Positions 42,838 through 52,684 of a stretch of DNA of 62,931 bases are shown in pieces. The stretch covers positions 1-62,931 of the forward strand of contig JBBSEX010000025.1 of the NCBI GenBank assembly GCA_038239345.1. Direction: 5' to 3'. The first letter of the stretch is position 1; every line of letters begins with the position of its first letter. Origin of the DNA: JBBSEX01 sp038239345 (lineage in GTDB: Bacteria > Acidobacteriota > Terriglobia > Bryobacterales > Bryobacteraceae). The notes under the pieces are model-generated. The model did not search any database and was not told the DNA's origin. It worked only from the letters and a program-made list of their open reading frames with translations. A program made the position numbers and the translations under genes.

Positions 42838-45800
42838 TTACTGGAAGAAGATACCACTGACAATCCCGTTCAGGCCCGCCGTACAGGTAATCCGAAATTT
42901 TACATGACCGGTGACATTCCAGACCAGATAGACCCCACCGCTGAAATTGGATGTCAGCGCCTGGGAGTTCAGGACGTTCCCATTCGTATCCAGAACATCG
43001 ATGACCTGGCGTCGCATCAGAGCGTCATAATCCGCCATGTACAGCGCCACTTGATGTGCGCGTGCGTCGCTGATTGGAACGTCGATGGTGAACGAGGTGG
43101 GAGAAAACCACACGGCTTCCACTCGCGCCGGTGGATTGGACGGTTTCTGCAGCTGGCGCGGGTCTGACGTCGGGGGATTCCAATTCCACAGGGAATTCCC
43201 GGCGATAACCGTACTCGATAAATAGGGCGGGTAAAAAGCCAGATCGTCGGCAACGTTGTATCCATCGGCCCCATACACCGATTTCCAATTGCCTCCAGTT
43301 GTCGTATCCGCCTTTACAAAAGACGCCGCAGGTCCGCCGCTTGCAGTCGAAGCCCCAAAGAAGATTCCACTGACAATCCCGTTAAGGCCCCCCGTACAGG
43401 TGATCCGAAATTTTACATGACCGGTAACATTCCAGACCAGATAGACCCCACCGCTGAAATTGGATGTCAGCGCCTGGGAGTTCAGGACGTTCCCGTTCGT
43501 ATCCAGAACATCAATGACTTGGCGTCGCATGAGAACGTCATAGTCCGCCATGTACAGCGCCACTTGATGTGCGCGTGCGTCGCTGATGGGAACGTCAATG
43601 GTAAATGAAGTGGGCGAGAACCACACGGCTTCCACTCGAGCCGCTGGATTGGACGGCCTCTGCAACTGGCGTGGATCCGAAGTTGTGGGATTCCAATCCC
43701 ACAGGGAATTCCCCGCGATAACCGTACTCGACAAATAGGATGGATAAGACGCTAAATCGTCGGCAACGTTGTATCCATCGGCCCCATATGCCGATTTCCA
43801 ATTGCCTCCAGTTGCCGTATCCGCCTTCACAAAGGATGCCGTAGGTCCGCTTGCCGTAGCTGCCGCCGCGCCAAAGAAGATGCCGCTAATAACGCCGTTC
43901 AGGCCCCCCGTACAGGTGATCCGAAACTTGACATGACCGGTGACATTCCAGACCAGATAGACCCCACCGTTGAAATTGGATGTCAGCGCCTGGGAGTTGA
44001 GGACGTTCCCATTCGTATCGAGAACATCGATGACTTGGCGTCGCATCAGAGCGTCATAGTCGGCCATATACAGTGCCACTTGATGCGGAAGCGCATCGCT
44101 GATGGGAACGTCGATGGTAAGTGCAGTGGCAGAGAACCACACGGCTTGCACTCGAGCCGCTGGATTGGATGGTCTCTGCAACTGGCGTGGATCTGAAGTT
44201 GTAGGATTCCAATCCCACAATGAATTCCCCGCGATAACAGTATTCGACAAATAGGACGGATAGGATGCCAAATCGTCGGCAACGTTGTATCCATCCACCC
44301 CATATGCAGATTTCCAATTGCCTACAGTTGTCGTATCCGCCTTCACAAAGGATGCAGTAGATCCGCTTGCAGTAACCGCCGCCGCGCCAAAGAATATACC
44401 GCTAACAACCCCGTTGAGGCCCCCCGTACAGGTGACCCGAAATTTCACATGACCGGTGACAGTCCAGACCAGATAGACGCCCCCATTGAAGCTGGATGTC
44501 AGCGCCTGGGAGTTGAGGATGTTCCCGTTGCTATCCAGAACATCGATGGTTTGGCGTCGCGTCACGAAATCATAGTCGGCCATATACAGCGCTACTTGAT
44601 GCGGAAGCGCATCGCTGATGGGAACGTCGATGGTAAATGAAGTGGGAGAGAACCACACGGCTTCCACTCGCGCCGCTGGATTGGACGGCCTCTGCAACTG
44701 GCGTGGATCCGAAGTTGTGGGATTCCAATCCCACAGGGAATTCCCCGTGATAACTGTATTCGACAAATACGACGGATAAGACGCTAAATCGTCGGCAACG
44801 TTGTATCCATCGGCGCCGTATGCCGATTTCCAATTACCCTTCGTAGCCGTATCGGCCTTCACAAAAGACGCGGAGCTGCTCGAGCCCCCCTGGCCCGATC
44901 CAAACTTCGGTCCGTATCCGTAGAGAATTCCCCGGCCGGACGTCCCTACATAGACGAGATCTTTCGCGCGCATATCGCCTTCCATCGCCAGGATGGAGCC
45001 GAACTGATTCAGATTCGGGTCGGTAAGCTGGGTCCATGTCGCGCCCGAATCTTCCGACTTATACACCGCGTCTGGATCGGAAGCTCTTTGCCGCCCATGA
45101 ACGTACATATAGGGCGTTTGCGCGTCGTTCCCTTTGCCGAAAGCCATATAGTTACATGCGGTCAAGGTGGGAACGACATTCCAGGTATAGCCGCCATTGG
45201 TGGAGTGCAGCAATTGGAAGGGAGTTATCTGGTTTGCGTTGCGGGCGAACGTCATGTAGAGATCACCGGACTTCGCTGGATTTGGCACGATGGAACTGTA
45301 CACCGTATAAGCGACGGCCGGACCCGCGGTTTGGATCGTCGTGGTCTTGATCCAGGTAGCCGCGTTGTCGATGCTGACATAAAAATCGCCGTTGGCATAG
45401 TAATAGAATTTGCCTCCGGTTATCATGTCGGGCACGACGATCTGCCCGGGCCACCAAACGTTATTAACTTGCCACGAACGAGGCAGCAAGCCGCCGCCGG
45501 CGAGCATTGCGTTGCGCCACGTACCGCCCCCATCCATGCTGTATCTGACATCTGCCTGGACTGGCGCCCAGACGATATTCAGGGGATTCGACGCGGACAT
45601 CGCGACGCTGCCGGAAACGCCCGGGCTCTGATCGCCAAACGGTGCCCACGTTTTTCCGTTGTCCGATGTAAAGCCGGTCTTCACCGTGTAAGTCGGATGA
45701 TCCCAGCCCACGAAAGCCGAGTATTCCGGGTGTTGGGCGGAATAGGCAATCGAGTTAGCTTGCGCCACCCAGCGAAACGACGGTAGCGTCGATGAAGGCA

Positions 45801-47094
45801 CCACATCCCGGCTGGCATGGCGAAAGCCCATCATGTCCGCCACGCCGCTCAAAAGATCGGCACCGGGCTCCGTGGTTCCCGGCACCGTGACGACGGGCGG
45901 CACCTTAACCGTTTCCACCACTAGTTCTTCCAGATTTTCCATGCGCCAGTTCCAAGTAGGAGCGGCGATAGTGACATCGTCGGTCTTCAACACGCCGAAG
46001 CCCGCCAGCACCCAGAGGCGCTTCGGTAAGGCGGGGTCAATCAGAAGCGATGAGTTACAACAGCCGGTTGATTCGGAAAATATTGCATAGTACGGCGGCG
46101 CGTTGCCTGCGCTGGTGGCGGGGATCTTCGTCCAGGTTGCACCCCGGTCGGCCGAGCGCCAGATATTCATTTCATGATTGAGGGCGACCGCAACCACGGC
46201 TGGGTTCGTCGGGTCTACGGCTAAGCCGGAAAAGTAGTCTTGCACCCCAGGAGGTGTGATCGGGGTCCAGACGCCATTCGCATAACGCCGCACCGATCCA
46301 TAACTCGAACTGGCATCGACATCGAACGTAACGTACAGCCCACCGTCGCTGGCAATGGCGCCGCGCAGTGGGTTCGCGCCCGCCAGCACTTGAATCCACG
46401 TAATGCCGCCGTCGTCGCTCGCCCAAACACCACTGCCGGATAAGCCAGTGTAGACTCGCCCGGTTTGCGCATCACACGTTACGAAGTCAAAACCAGGCGC
46501 GGCCGATGAAGATGGCAGGCCTCCGGAGGCTTTTACCCACGGAGCACTCGGGTCCTTTATCCACAGCCCATCGAAGCGCGTGCCGTAATAGAGCCGGCCC
46601 GGCCGTTTCGGGTCGATGGCGATTCGCTCCCCGATATTGCCCACGTCGGCCGAGCTCACGCCCAGACGAAAAGCGGCAAGATTCAGCGTAGTCCAGGTCG
46701 CTCCACGATCATGGGACGCGAGAATTTCGGCGACAATTCCAGTCCGATACTGTTGTGACTCCACGCCCGCGTAAACCGAATTAGGATCATTGGGATCGAG
46801 CCCGATGCTATCCACATTTTGCGCGACCATATCTGTACCAAATGCATCGAGCAGCGGCAGCCAACGATTATTATTGCGATCAAAACGATATAGGCCGCCA
46901 ACATCGGCGCGCACATAAATGTCATACGGGGGCAGGCGTTGCGCAGCCATCCCGCTGAGATAACCCATGCCCTGGATGTTCACGTTCTTCCAGGTAAAGG
47001 GAGTTTGTCCGTACAACGCGCCTGTTATAACCGCGGCGAATAAGAAGAGTTGAAAAAGCCGTGCACCATTCGAGATGCACTTATTAACCTGCAT
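42838..47094 (-). CDS. GH74/xyloglucanase-like secreted protein with four repeated C-terminal modules
   Basis: A 1418-aa exported protein. A hydrophobic signal (LFQLFLFAAVITGALYG) is followed by a tandem seven-bladed BNR/propeller region (about 30-735) like GH74 xyloglucanases. TWKNVNIQGMGYLSGM and IYVRADVGGLYRFD match the family start, with the family's catalytic Asp in the ADVGG segment. LLSGVADMMGFRH resembles the second catalytic-Asp region. Repeated Asp-box turns (SADRGATWTKI, SDNGKTWAPF, SEDSGATWTQL) occur along the chain. From about 742 four near-identical 172-residue modules follow to the end, each starting FVKADT...GNWKSAYG and ending KFRxTCTGGLNG. Start at ATG 47094 gives the signal peptide; a longer frame to 47289 does not. 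GH74 enzymes cut xyloglucan; activity here depends on both Asp being in place. Confidence 0.82.
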   Translation of the reverse strand: MQVNKCISNGARLFQLFLFAAVITGALYGQTPFTWKNVNIQGMGYLSGMAAQRLPPYDIYVRADVGGLYRFDRNNNRWLPLLDAFGTDMVAQNVDSIGLDPNDPNSVYAGVESQQYRTGIVAEILASHDRGATWTTLNLAAFRLGVSSADVGNIGERIAIDPKRPGRLYYGTRFDGLWIKDPSAPWVKASGGLPSSSAAPGFDFVTCDAQTGRVYTGLSGSGVWASDDGGITWIQVLAGANPLRGAIASDGGLYVTFDVDASSSYGSVRRYANGVWTPITPPGVQDYFSGLAVDPTNPAVVAVALNHEMNIWRSADRGATWTKIPATSAGNAPPYYAIFSESTGCCNSSLLIDPALPKRLWVLAGFGVLKTDDVTIAAPTWNWRMENLEELVVETVKVPPVVTVPGTTEPGADLLSGVADMMGFRHASRDVVPSSTLPSFRWVAQANSIAYSAQHPEYSAFVGWDHPTYTVKTGFTSDNGKTWAPFGDQSPGVSGSVAMSASNPLNIVWAPVQADVRYSMDGGGTWRNAMLAGGGLLPRSWQVNNVWWPGQIVVPDMITGGKFYYYANGDFYVSIDNAATWIKTTTIQTAGPAVAYTVYSSIVPNPAKSGDLYMTFARNANQITPFQLLHSTNGGYTWNVVPTLTACNYMAFGKGNDAQTPYMYVHGRQRASDPDAVYKSEDSGATWTQLTDPNLNQFGSILAMEGDMRAKDLVYVGTSGRGILYGYGPKFGSGQGGSSSSASFVKADTATKGNWKSAYGADGYNVADDLASYPSYLSNTVITGNSLWDWNPTTSDPRQLQRPSNPAARVEAVWFSPTSFTIDVPISDALPHQVALYMADYDFVTRRQTIDVLDSNGNILNSQALTSSFNGGVYLVWTVTGHVKFRVTCTGGLNGVVSGIFFGAAAVTASGSTASFVKADTTTVGNWKSAYGVDGYNVADDLASYPSYLSNTVIAGNSLWDWNPTTSDPRQLQRPSNPAARVQAVWFSATALTIDVPISDALPHQVALYMADYDALMRRQVIDVLDTNGNVLNSQALTSNFNGGVYLVWNVTGHVKFRITCTGGLNGVISGIFFGAAAATASGPTASFVKADTATGGNWKSAYGADGYNVADDLASYPSYLSSTVIAGNSLWDWNPTTSDPRQLQRPSNPAARVEAVWFSPTSFTIDVPISDARAHQVALYMADYDVLMRRQVIDVLDTNGNVLNSQALTSNFSGGVYLVWNVTGHVKFRITCTGGLNGIVSGIFFGASTASGGPAASFVKADTTTGGNWKSVYGADGYNVADDLAFYPPYLSSTVIAGNSLWNWNPPTSDPRQLQKPSNPPARVEAVWFSPTSFTIDVPISDARAHQVALYMADYDALMRRQVIDVLDTNGNVLNSQALTSNFSGGVYLVWNVTGHVKFRITCTAGLNGIVSGIFFQ
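42841..44868 (-). repeat. Four tandem 516-bp coding repeats (172-aa modules)
   Basis: The segment encoding FVKADT recurs at about 44868, 44352, 43836 and 43323 on the minus strand; spacings are 516, 516 and 513 bp. Adjacent copies are nearly identical in protein (for example VALYMADYD and NGGVYLVW in each), and long DNA stretches are the same. Copy 4 runs to the stop codon. The module is predicted to be beta-rich, with no Cys except one near its end. It may be a carbohydrate-binding or adhesion module. Near-identity implies recent amplification or gene conversion, and also makes this region prone to assembly error. Confidence 0.9.
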
Positions 47095-47104
47095 AGTCAG
47101 GTTA
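47085..47104 (-). promoter_or_regulatory. Hairpin enclosing the GH74-like start codon
   Basis: TAACCTG (47085-47091) and CAGGTTA (47098-47104) are exact reverse complements around a 6-base loop. On the minus strand the loop contains the ATG of the GH74-like gene. No Shine-Dalgarno sequence is visible upstream. The stem could limit translation initiation, or the start could be wrong. A 7-bp perfect match may also be chance. Confidence 0.3.
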
Positions 47105-47659
47105 TCGGCTGTGACACGGTCTTCCTTGCATGTTCTATATTGTCCAAAGGTAACGAAACTTACACCGCTCAAGCTGGAGATATCCGGATAAGTCTTGCAA
47201 AGTGAATGGATTGGCTCACAACCCACGCAACGGTGGCGATAGGTGTAGGGAAAAAATCCGCAATCCTCTAAGGCTAAGCGGGCACTCAAAAAAGTAAGGT
47301 GCGTGGCAATGCGTTGCTATTGGAATGGCGGGCCGCATACCGCAACGTCGTGCGTATGGGAAGTGGGATAAATACCTGCCATTTTTATCGACAAAATCTT
47401 CGTTCCATAAAATTACACCCTCCCCTGACTCACGATGTCGGGCGAATGGTACCCTTCTCCATTGGACGTTCTACTTGATCGTCAGCGGAGTTGCGATCTA
47501 CAAAATATCGCGAAATGTTCTATTAGCGGCGGCAACACTCTGTTGTGTCTTCATTGGCTCCGTGCTCGCGAATGGAACCAGATCATCCGCAACAAGTTGG
47601 GCCGCAACCGGCTTTGTAGTCGCTACCGCAATCACTCTTCTGGTGTTATCCGGTGGTGT
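47105..47659. other. Non-coding stretch upstream of the GH74-like gene
   Basis: About 550 bases with no gene recognised. It lies between the GH74-like start and the point where similarity of the lipase pseudogene fades. A plus-strand frame at 47325-47693 has a hydrophobic stretch but no family similarity, and its end lies antisense to the pseudogene. The promoter of the GH74-like gene should be here. Confidence 0.5.
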
Positions 47660-48830
47660 ATCGTCCTGTACGTCACCCAATACGCTTGGGTAATTCGGCG
47701 GTCGAGGACAGCGTAGTGCCAGCGAGGTTGGTTCCGTAAATCGAGACGAATTCCCCCGGAGCCACGTTAGTTGGCCGGGAATAATTCAATGTACGCCACT
47801 TGGTTCGTGGATGAGAGACCGAGGCGGGCGTCCAGGCCGGTAGGGGAGGTGATGATAGCGCCGGTCAACGGGAGCGGGGTCCCCGTCGAATCCTGCAACT
47901 CGAGTTCAATACCCCCTGACGCCACGGCGAGTCCATTTTCCTCGACCCCCTGCCCCAGCGATTGCCAGTTGGTTGTGCCTGTCAGAAACGATTAGACGAT
48001 CTGTCCCGTGACATTGCCTGCGTCCGTGATCGCAGCAATCGGCGGAGCGCTACTGGAACAGAGTCCAGAACTGGTCAGCAGGCTCAAGAAGGCGTGGCAA
48101 GCAGGAACAAGCCGAGTTCGTTCCGGGCGAACGAAGCCGAGTGAAGCGCTATCGAGCGTGACCACTCCATCGTCAAGTCCGCCACCAAGCGATATAGTCC
48201 CCGACTCCACTCCCGTTCCTCCGGTGCCAGCTATGGCCAGCGCATCTACACCCCGAAGGTCGTCTAGACCCCCATTCCACGTATTGAGGTCGAACAAAAA
48301 TTGGCTGCCCAACGCCATCTCCTGCGTCTGGATATCAATGCCGAGTAGCCCAGCGAGAGCAGTGCCAAAGTGGGGGGTTGCCAGGAACACCGCCTTACGT
48401 ATCCCCGTATCCGCGGGAGGAGTGTAGGTTGCGGGCGTGCCATCGGCTTTGCCGGCCAGATAGCTGCGAAGAATCAGGCCGCCCATACGGTGTGCGACCA
48501 CGTCCACCTCAGTGACGGCGGTTCCGTCCGTATAACGGAACCCGCGAAGAAGGGTACCGAATGCCGCTCCTAATTCTTCGATTGAAGGTCTGCCGGAAGT
48601 TGGAACTGGTGATCGTGCAATTATCGAAAAAAACGCTAGCAATTTGCTTGGCCTGAAGGACCTGATCGGCGTTGCTGAACGTACCGGAAAAGCTGCTTCC
48701 GCTGCACGATGGCTGGTAGCCATTTAAAAAAACAACTGGCGGATGGGGGCCTTTCGGGAGGGGGGGAGCCGGACGGTATAAGTTGTGCACCCAGCAAGCA
48801 GGGCAGGGTTATAAAAACAGCGAGACGCAT
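47660..48830 (-). pseudogene. Broken secreted lipase-like gene with TIGR03437-type C-terminus
   Basis: Reading on the minus strand, a signal peptide (MRLAVFITLPCLLGAQ) starts at 48830. A second frame continues HPPVVFLNGYQPSCSG and FSNADQVLQAKQIASVFFDN. A third frame has SIEELGAAFGTLLRGFRY, then VDVVAHRMGGLILRSYLAGK and KAVFLATPHFGTALAGLLG, a typical alpha/beta-hydrolase (lipase) core. The nucleophile Ser expected in AHSMGG is Arg here. The frame then meets an in-frame TAA at 47992-47994 but stays similar past it (TNWQSLGQGVEENGLAVASG). After a further TAA and 4-base TAAC insertion near 47773, VAPGEFVSIYGTNLAGTTLS gives the start of the Solibacter C-terminal domain. Similarity fades near 47660. 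At least two frameshifts, a stop, and the lost nucleophile mark it as non-functional. The open frame 47992-48723 is part of it. Confidence 0.82.
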
Positions 48831-48853
48831 TGTTTCAGACTATCCGGCGACGG

Positions 48854-49717
48854 TTAAGCCGCCGTCCGCGGATCGTCGTATGCACGGGAAGCGATCAACA
48901 AGACGCCACCGAACAGGAGCGTGTCCGAAACATAGTTCAAGCTCTCAATGTCAGGGTTCGAAATCATGATGGCGAGGTATAGGGTTACCACCAGCAGGAC
49001 GATCCACGCGCCGAGTGCGGCTGCCGCGCGCCGCGAAACATTTCTGACGAACATTGCTCCCCCGCCCAGCAGCAGTATAATCCCCGTCAGAATGGTCCAG
49101 AAGTGCGCCAAGGGAATCCAGAGGGGCGTTATCTTCTCTAGCGGGACCCCAGGCACGCACTCGGGGTGAAGAAGATTCTCAATGCCGTAGAACATGGAAA
49201 TCAGGGCGATCAGATAGAGCGCGCCGGTGGCGATACGATTCTCACCGGTCGTTCGTTCCCGCGCGCTGGCGATGGCCAGCAGTATCCCTCCGGCGCTGAA
49301 TGCCAACTCCCTCGCGGCAAGAATCCATGCCAGCCGGTTATTCGGCGCGGCAATGACACCCGGAATGTCCATCATCGCCACGAAGCAGAAGAACATGATT
49401 CCCAGAAGCGTCGCCGATAAGCGAATCCGCACGCGAAAAATAAAACTGAGGGCCGCGGCGATCAGCGCTACCCCGACGAAATAGGCCCAGAAGAGCTTGC
49501 CGGGCATCCATGCGGGGACGAGTCTCATGATCGCTTGCGCCGACACCAGGTGCTCCGCTCCAAAGACCGCGAGGGGAACTGCCAGACAAACGCGACCGAG
49601 AGGGAGGGCCTTGTCGAGCCCCTGCGCCCGCCAGAACTCCCGGCCCACCGCTGCGAATGCGGCGATCAGGAATACTATCAATGCCAAATACGGTCCCAAC
49701 AGTTGCGGCGAACTCAT
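48854..49717 (-). CDS. Polytopic membrane protein, DoxX-like
   Basis: A 287-aa protein of eight or so hydrophobic segments (about 9-27, 45-62, 80-98, 105-125, 140-157, 172-188, 200-220, 235-270). The sequence has a pseudo-duplicated pattern: VCLAVPLAVFGAEHLVSAQA with PAWMPGKLFWAYFVGVALIA in the first half, and YLIALISMFYGIENLLHPE with PLWIPLAHFWTILTGIILLL in the second. Both resemble DoxX/YphA-family units. Function unknown; DoxX-type proteins are linked to respiratory or thiosulfate oxidation in a few cases only. It begins at 49717 and ends 24 bases before the lipase pseudogene start on the same strand. No redox-active Cys pair was seen. Confidence 0.75.
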   Translation of the reverse strand: MSSPQLLGPYLALIVFLIAAFAAVGREFWRAQGLDKALPLGRVCLAVPLAVFGAEHLVSAQAIMRLVPAWMPGKLFWAYFVGVALIAAALSFIFRVRIRLSATLLGIMFFCFVAMMDIPGVIAAPNNRLAWILAARELAFSAGGILLAIASARERTTGENRIATGALYLIALISMFYGIENLLHPECVPGVPLEKITPLWIPLAHFWTILTGIILLLGGGAMFVRNVSRRAAAALGAWIVLLVVTLYLAIMISNPDIESLNYVSDTLLFGGVLLIASRAYDDPRTAA

Positions 49718-50038
49718 AGCTTTGTGTGATTGTCGCCTGAAGGGTAGGGGAAATCAATAACCACTCGCTTCGTTTTCGGCAAGGCCAACTATGCGAGCGG
49801 TGGGTTCGTCGTGACCAGTTCGATTGGGTGAAGTATCGCCGCCAGCTATTGGAACACCGTTGGTGGATTACGACTGGCAAGAGTCCCAGATGGCGAGGAA
49901 CCGTCAACTTGGATTAGCCGACTTTTAGAAGGGCCTGCGGACATAAGTAAACGCTGGGCCGTTTTTGCGGGATCGAAACGGCCACGATGCCTCAAGAAAG
50001 CTGAACGGGCAGACATGTCGCGACGCAACGCATCCTCA
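49718..50038. other. Intergenic region with one hairpin downstream of the ADOP gene
   Basis: About 320 bases with no gene recognised. GGCCGTTT (49957-49964) and AAACGGCC (49976-49983) are exact reverse complements around 11 bases, about 55 bases past the ADOP stop on the minus strand. No U-tract follows, so it is at best a weak terminator. The start region of the membrane protein (minus) lies at the left edge. Confidence 0.45.
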
Positions 50039-52684
50039 TCATTCGCTTCGGAGCGCTTCCATTGGCTCCACCGATGCGGCTCGCCGGGCTGGGATGTAAC
50101 TCGCGGTCAGGGCCGCCACGAGAACGATCGCTCCCGATACGGCGTAAGTAACCGGATCAAGCGCCGCGACTCCGAACAGCAACGAAGATATCCAGCGTGA
50201 CAAGCCAATCGCTGAAGCCAATCCGATGGTGCCGCCAGCGCCGGTGAGAATCAGCCCCTGGCGTACGAACAGCGTCTTGACCATTCCCGGTTGGGCTCCG
50301 ATTGCGATCCGGATGCTTACCTCCCGCCGCCGCTGTGCCACTGCGTAGGCAAGGACGCCATAGATACCGATGACCGCAAGCGTCAACGCCATGGCTCCAG
50401 CAATTCCCAGCAGGACGAGAGTGAAAGACGTACGCGCCAAGGAGAGGCGGTAGACATCCTTCAGAGTTCGCATCTTCGATAGCGGTAGATCCGGATTCAC
50501 CGCGTGGATCGCGGCCGTGATTTCCCGAAGAAGACCTTCCGTGGCGGCGCGCTTGCTTCGAATCGCAAGGGTGACCCCGCGGCTAATCCCCGGACGAGCT
50601 CCTGGCCGGGACGCTGGGTCCACTCCGGCGCGCCAGAAGACAGTCGTGGGAGCGGGCCGGTCGACGCCATCCAAGCGGATATTCTCTACAACGCCGATCA
50701 CCTCGGTCCATGGACCATTCCGAATCCGCTTGCCAATCGCATCGCGGGGGGCGCCCCAATTTTCGCGAGCCATGTTCTCAGATACGATCGCGACTGGGCG
50801 CCGGTTGAGTATATCGTCCTGAGTGAAATCACGGCCGGCGATCAAACGCGCGCCAAGAGCGGCAAAGAGCCCGGGCGAGACACGCCTAGCGGCCCTGTTC
50901 GGGGGTACTTGACCTTCCGGCGTTTTCCCTTCTACAGTAACGGGCATACCATTTCGGTATTCCGATTCCATCGGCAAACCGGTGGCGAATCCAACGGCCG
51001 CGACGCCGGGAATCGCAGCAAGCCTCTCCAGGATGGCCAGCTGCACTTGGGCTACTCGCTCCGGTTCCGGTATCTGGGGTTCCGGAATCGAAATGCGCAC
51101 CGTCTGAATGTGCTCGGGCTGCGTGAATCCGGGGATCACCGCTCGCAAAGCGAGGAAGCTCCGAATCGTCAACCCGGACGCCACGAGCAGCACGAATGCG
51201 AGCGCTACCTGCGTAACTACCAAAACGTTCTGAGCCCTGAGCTGTTGCGCGCTTTGAGTCGCGCTTCGTGCATTGTGCACTCGGCCGGGGAGACCGCACT
51301 TGAGGATCGCAATCAATCCGAAAAGGACGCTCGAACCAACGGAGCACGCGAGAGCAAACAGCATAGAGGTGGCATCTATCGAAATCTCCCCGAGCCTGGG
51401 GAGACTGGAGGGGCCCTGCGTTATCAGTAGACGAAGGCCACCGTAAGCAAACGCCAAACCCAAAGCGCCGCCGAGGAGACCGAGGGTAAGGCTCTCCACC
51501 ATTAGTTCCAGGGCAATCCGGCCCCAACCCGCACCGAGCGCGGCACGAATCGAAAACTCCTGCCGTCTTGCCTGCACCCTCACAAGCACGAGGTTCGCCA
51601 CGTTCGCGCAGACCAGCAGGAGGACCAACCCCAACGCACCCATCAGAACACCCAGGGCGGTGCTGACGTCACCCACCACTTCCTCCTTGAGCAGGTGCAA
51701 GTCGGGTTTGACTTGAAGCTGATTGAGCATTTGGCTCACGCGATCCGAGTCGCCCCAGCTCCGCAACACTCGGGCAATGTCCTGGTTTGCCTGGACAATG
51801 GTAACTCCAGGCTTGAGTCGCGCGAGTCCGGAGCAGCTGAACTCATCCGGCCTGAGTTGGCCGTTGGGAAAGCGTTGCGGGAGAAACACGTCCGGAGTGA
51901 GATCCAGGAATTGAAAGGTTTGCGGCATCACTCCGATCACTTGGCGAGGCAGCGAATCTATAACAACCACCCGGCCGAGAACGCGCTCATCGCCGCCAAA
52001 CCGTCGTTGCCAGTATCCATGACTGAGGATCGCTGTTTGTGGAGTCCCCTTTGTGTCGTCTTCGGTGGAAAACCATCGGCCGAGGTATGGATGTACACCC
52101 AATGCCGGAAGGACGCCCTGCGTCAACGTTATGGCCACAACCTGTTCGGACTCGGTGACACCGGTGACGGTTGCAGCGCCTGCTTCCCAAACTCCGAATT
52201 CTCGCAAGGTCTGCGCACCCGCCCTGTACGCGGCGTACATACCAGGTGAAATCGTCACATTGTTGAACACCTCCCCGTGAAAAACGACGGAGTTGGAAAC
52301 GGCAACCAGCGCCTCCGATTCGGGATAAGGCAGGGGGCGAATTAGTACACCGTTGACCAAGGTGAAGATGGCGGTGTTGGCGCCGATGCCGAGCGCGAGT
52401 GATAGCAGCGCAGCGATACTAAAGCCCGGCTTTGTCCGGATCATTCGCAAAGCGTGGCGCACGTGGCGTGCGGCGCCTTCAACGACCATAAGCGTGTTCA
52501 TTTGATAAACCTCCTCGCGAATCAGGGTCGGATTGCCGAGCTTCTTCCGCGCCGCCTCCCGGGCCTCGCTCGGATCCATGCCGCGTTCGACGTATTCTTG
52601 CGCGGTCAGCTCCAAGTAGGACTCAAGCTCGTCGCGCTGTTCGGCGTCGGCGGCGTCACGTTGAAAGAATCGGCGCCAATTCAT
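50039..52684 (-). CDS. ADOP family ABC permease (acidobacterial duplicated orphan permease)
   Basis: An 881-aa inner-membrane protein. A short N-terminal cytoplasmic region (RDELESYLELTAQEYVERGM, about 18-37) is typical of ADOP proteins, with a first helix near 90-110 (AALLSLALGIGANTAIFTLV). A MacB periplasmic domain, an FtsX domain (about 350-480), a second periplasmic domain and a second FtsX domain (about 740-870; VIGIYGVLAYAVAQRRREVS) follow. As in the family, no ATPase gene is adjacent. The ATG at 52684 overlaps the PadR stop (ATGA). The PadR-ADOP pair is a hallmark of Acidobacteriota, often present in tens of copies per genome; function is unknown. The remnant at 25.4 kb shares the same C-terminal blocks. 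Confidence 0.95.
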   Translation of the reverse strand: MNWRRFFQRDAADAEQRDELESYLELTAQEYVERGMDPSEAREAARKKLGNPTLIREEVYQMNTLMVVEGAARHVRHALRMIRTKPGFSIAALLSLALGIGANTAIFTLVNGVLIRPLPYPESEALVAVSNSVVFHGEVFNNVTISPGMYAAYRAGAQTLREFGVWEAGAATVTGVTESEQVVAITLTQGVLPALGVHPYLGRWFSTEDDTKGTPQTAILSHGYWQRRFGGDERVLGRVVVIDSLPRQVIGVMPQTFQFLDLTPDVFLPQRFPNGQLRPDEFSCSGLARLKPGVTIVQANQDIARVLRSWGDSDRVSQMLNQLQVKPDLHLLKEEVVGDVSTALGVLMGALGLVLLLVCANVANLVLVRVQARRQEFSIRAALGAGWGRIALELMVESLTLGLLGGALGLAFAYGGLRLLITQGPSSLPRLGEISIDATSMLFALACSVGSSVLFGLIAILKCGLPGRVHNARSATQSAQQLRAQNVLVVTQVALAFVLLVASGLTIRSFLALRAVIPGFTQPEHIQTVRISIPEPQIPEPERVAQVQLAILERLAAIPGVAAVGFATGLPMESEYRNGMPVTVEGKTPEGQVPPNRAARRVSPGLFAALGARLIAGRDFTQDDILNRRPVAIVSENMARENWGAPRDAIGKRIRNGPWTEVIGVVENIRLDGVDRPAPTTVFWRAGVDPASRPGARPGISRGVTLAIRSKRAATEGLLREITAAIHAVNPDLPLSKMRTLKDVYRLSLARTSFTLVLLGIAGAMALTLAVIGIYGVLAYAVAQRRREVSIRIAIGAQPGMVKTLFVRQGLILTGAGGTIGLASAIGLSRWISSLLFGVAALDPVTYAVSGAIVLVAALTASYIPARRAASVEPMEALRSE

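Noticed and set aside
42841..44868. Regular repeats considered as CRISPR or mobile element
   Set aside because: The 516-bp units are in frame inside a coding gene and have no spacers, inverted ends or transposase.
47325..47693. Plus-strand 122-codon frame with a hydrophobic segment
   Set aside because: No family similarity; its end is antisense to the degraded lipase gene.
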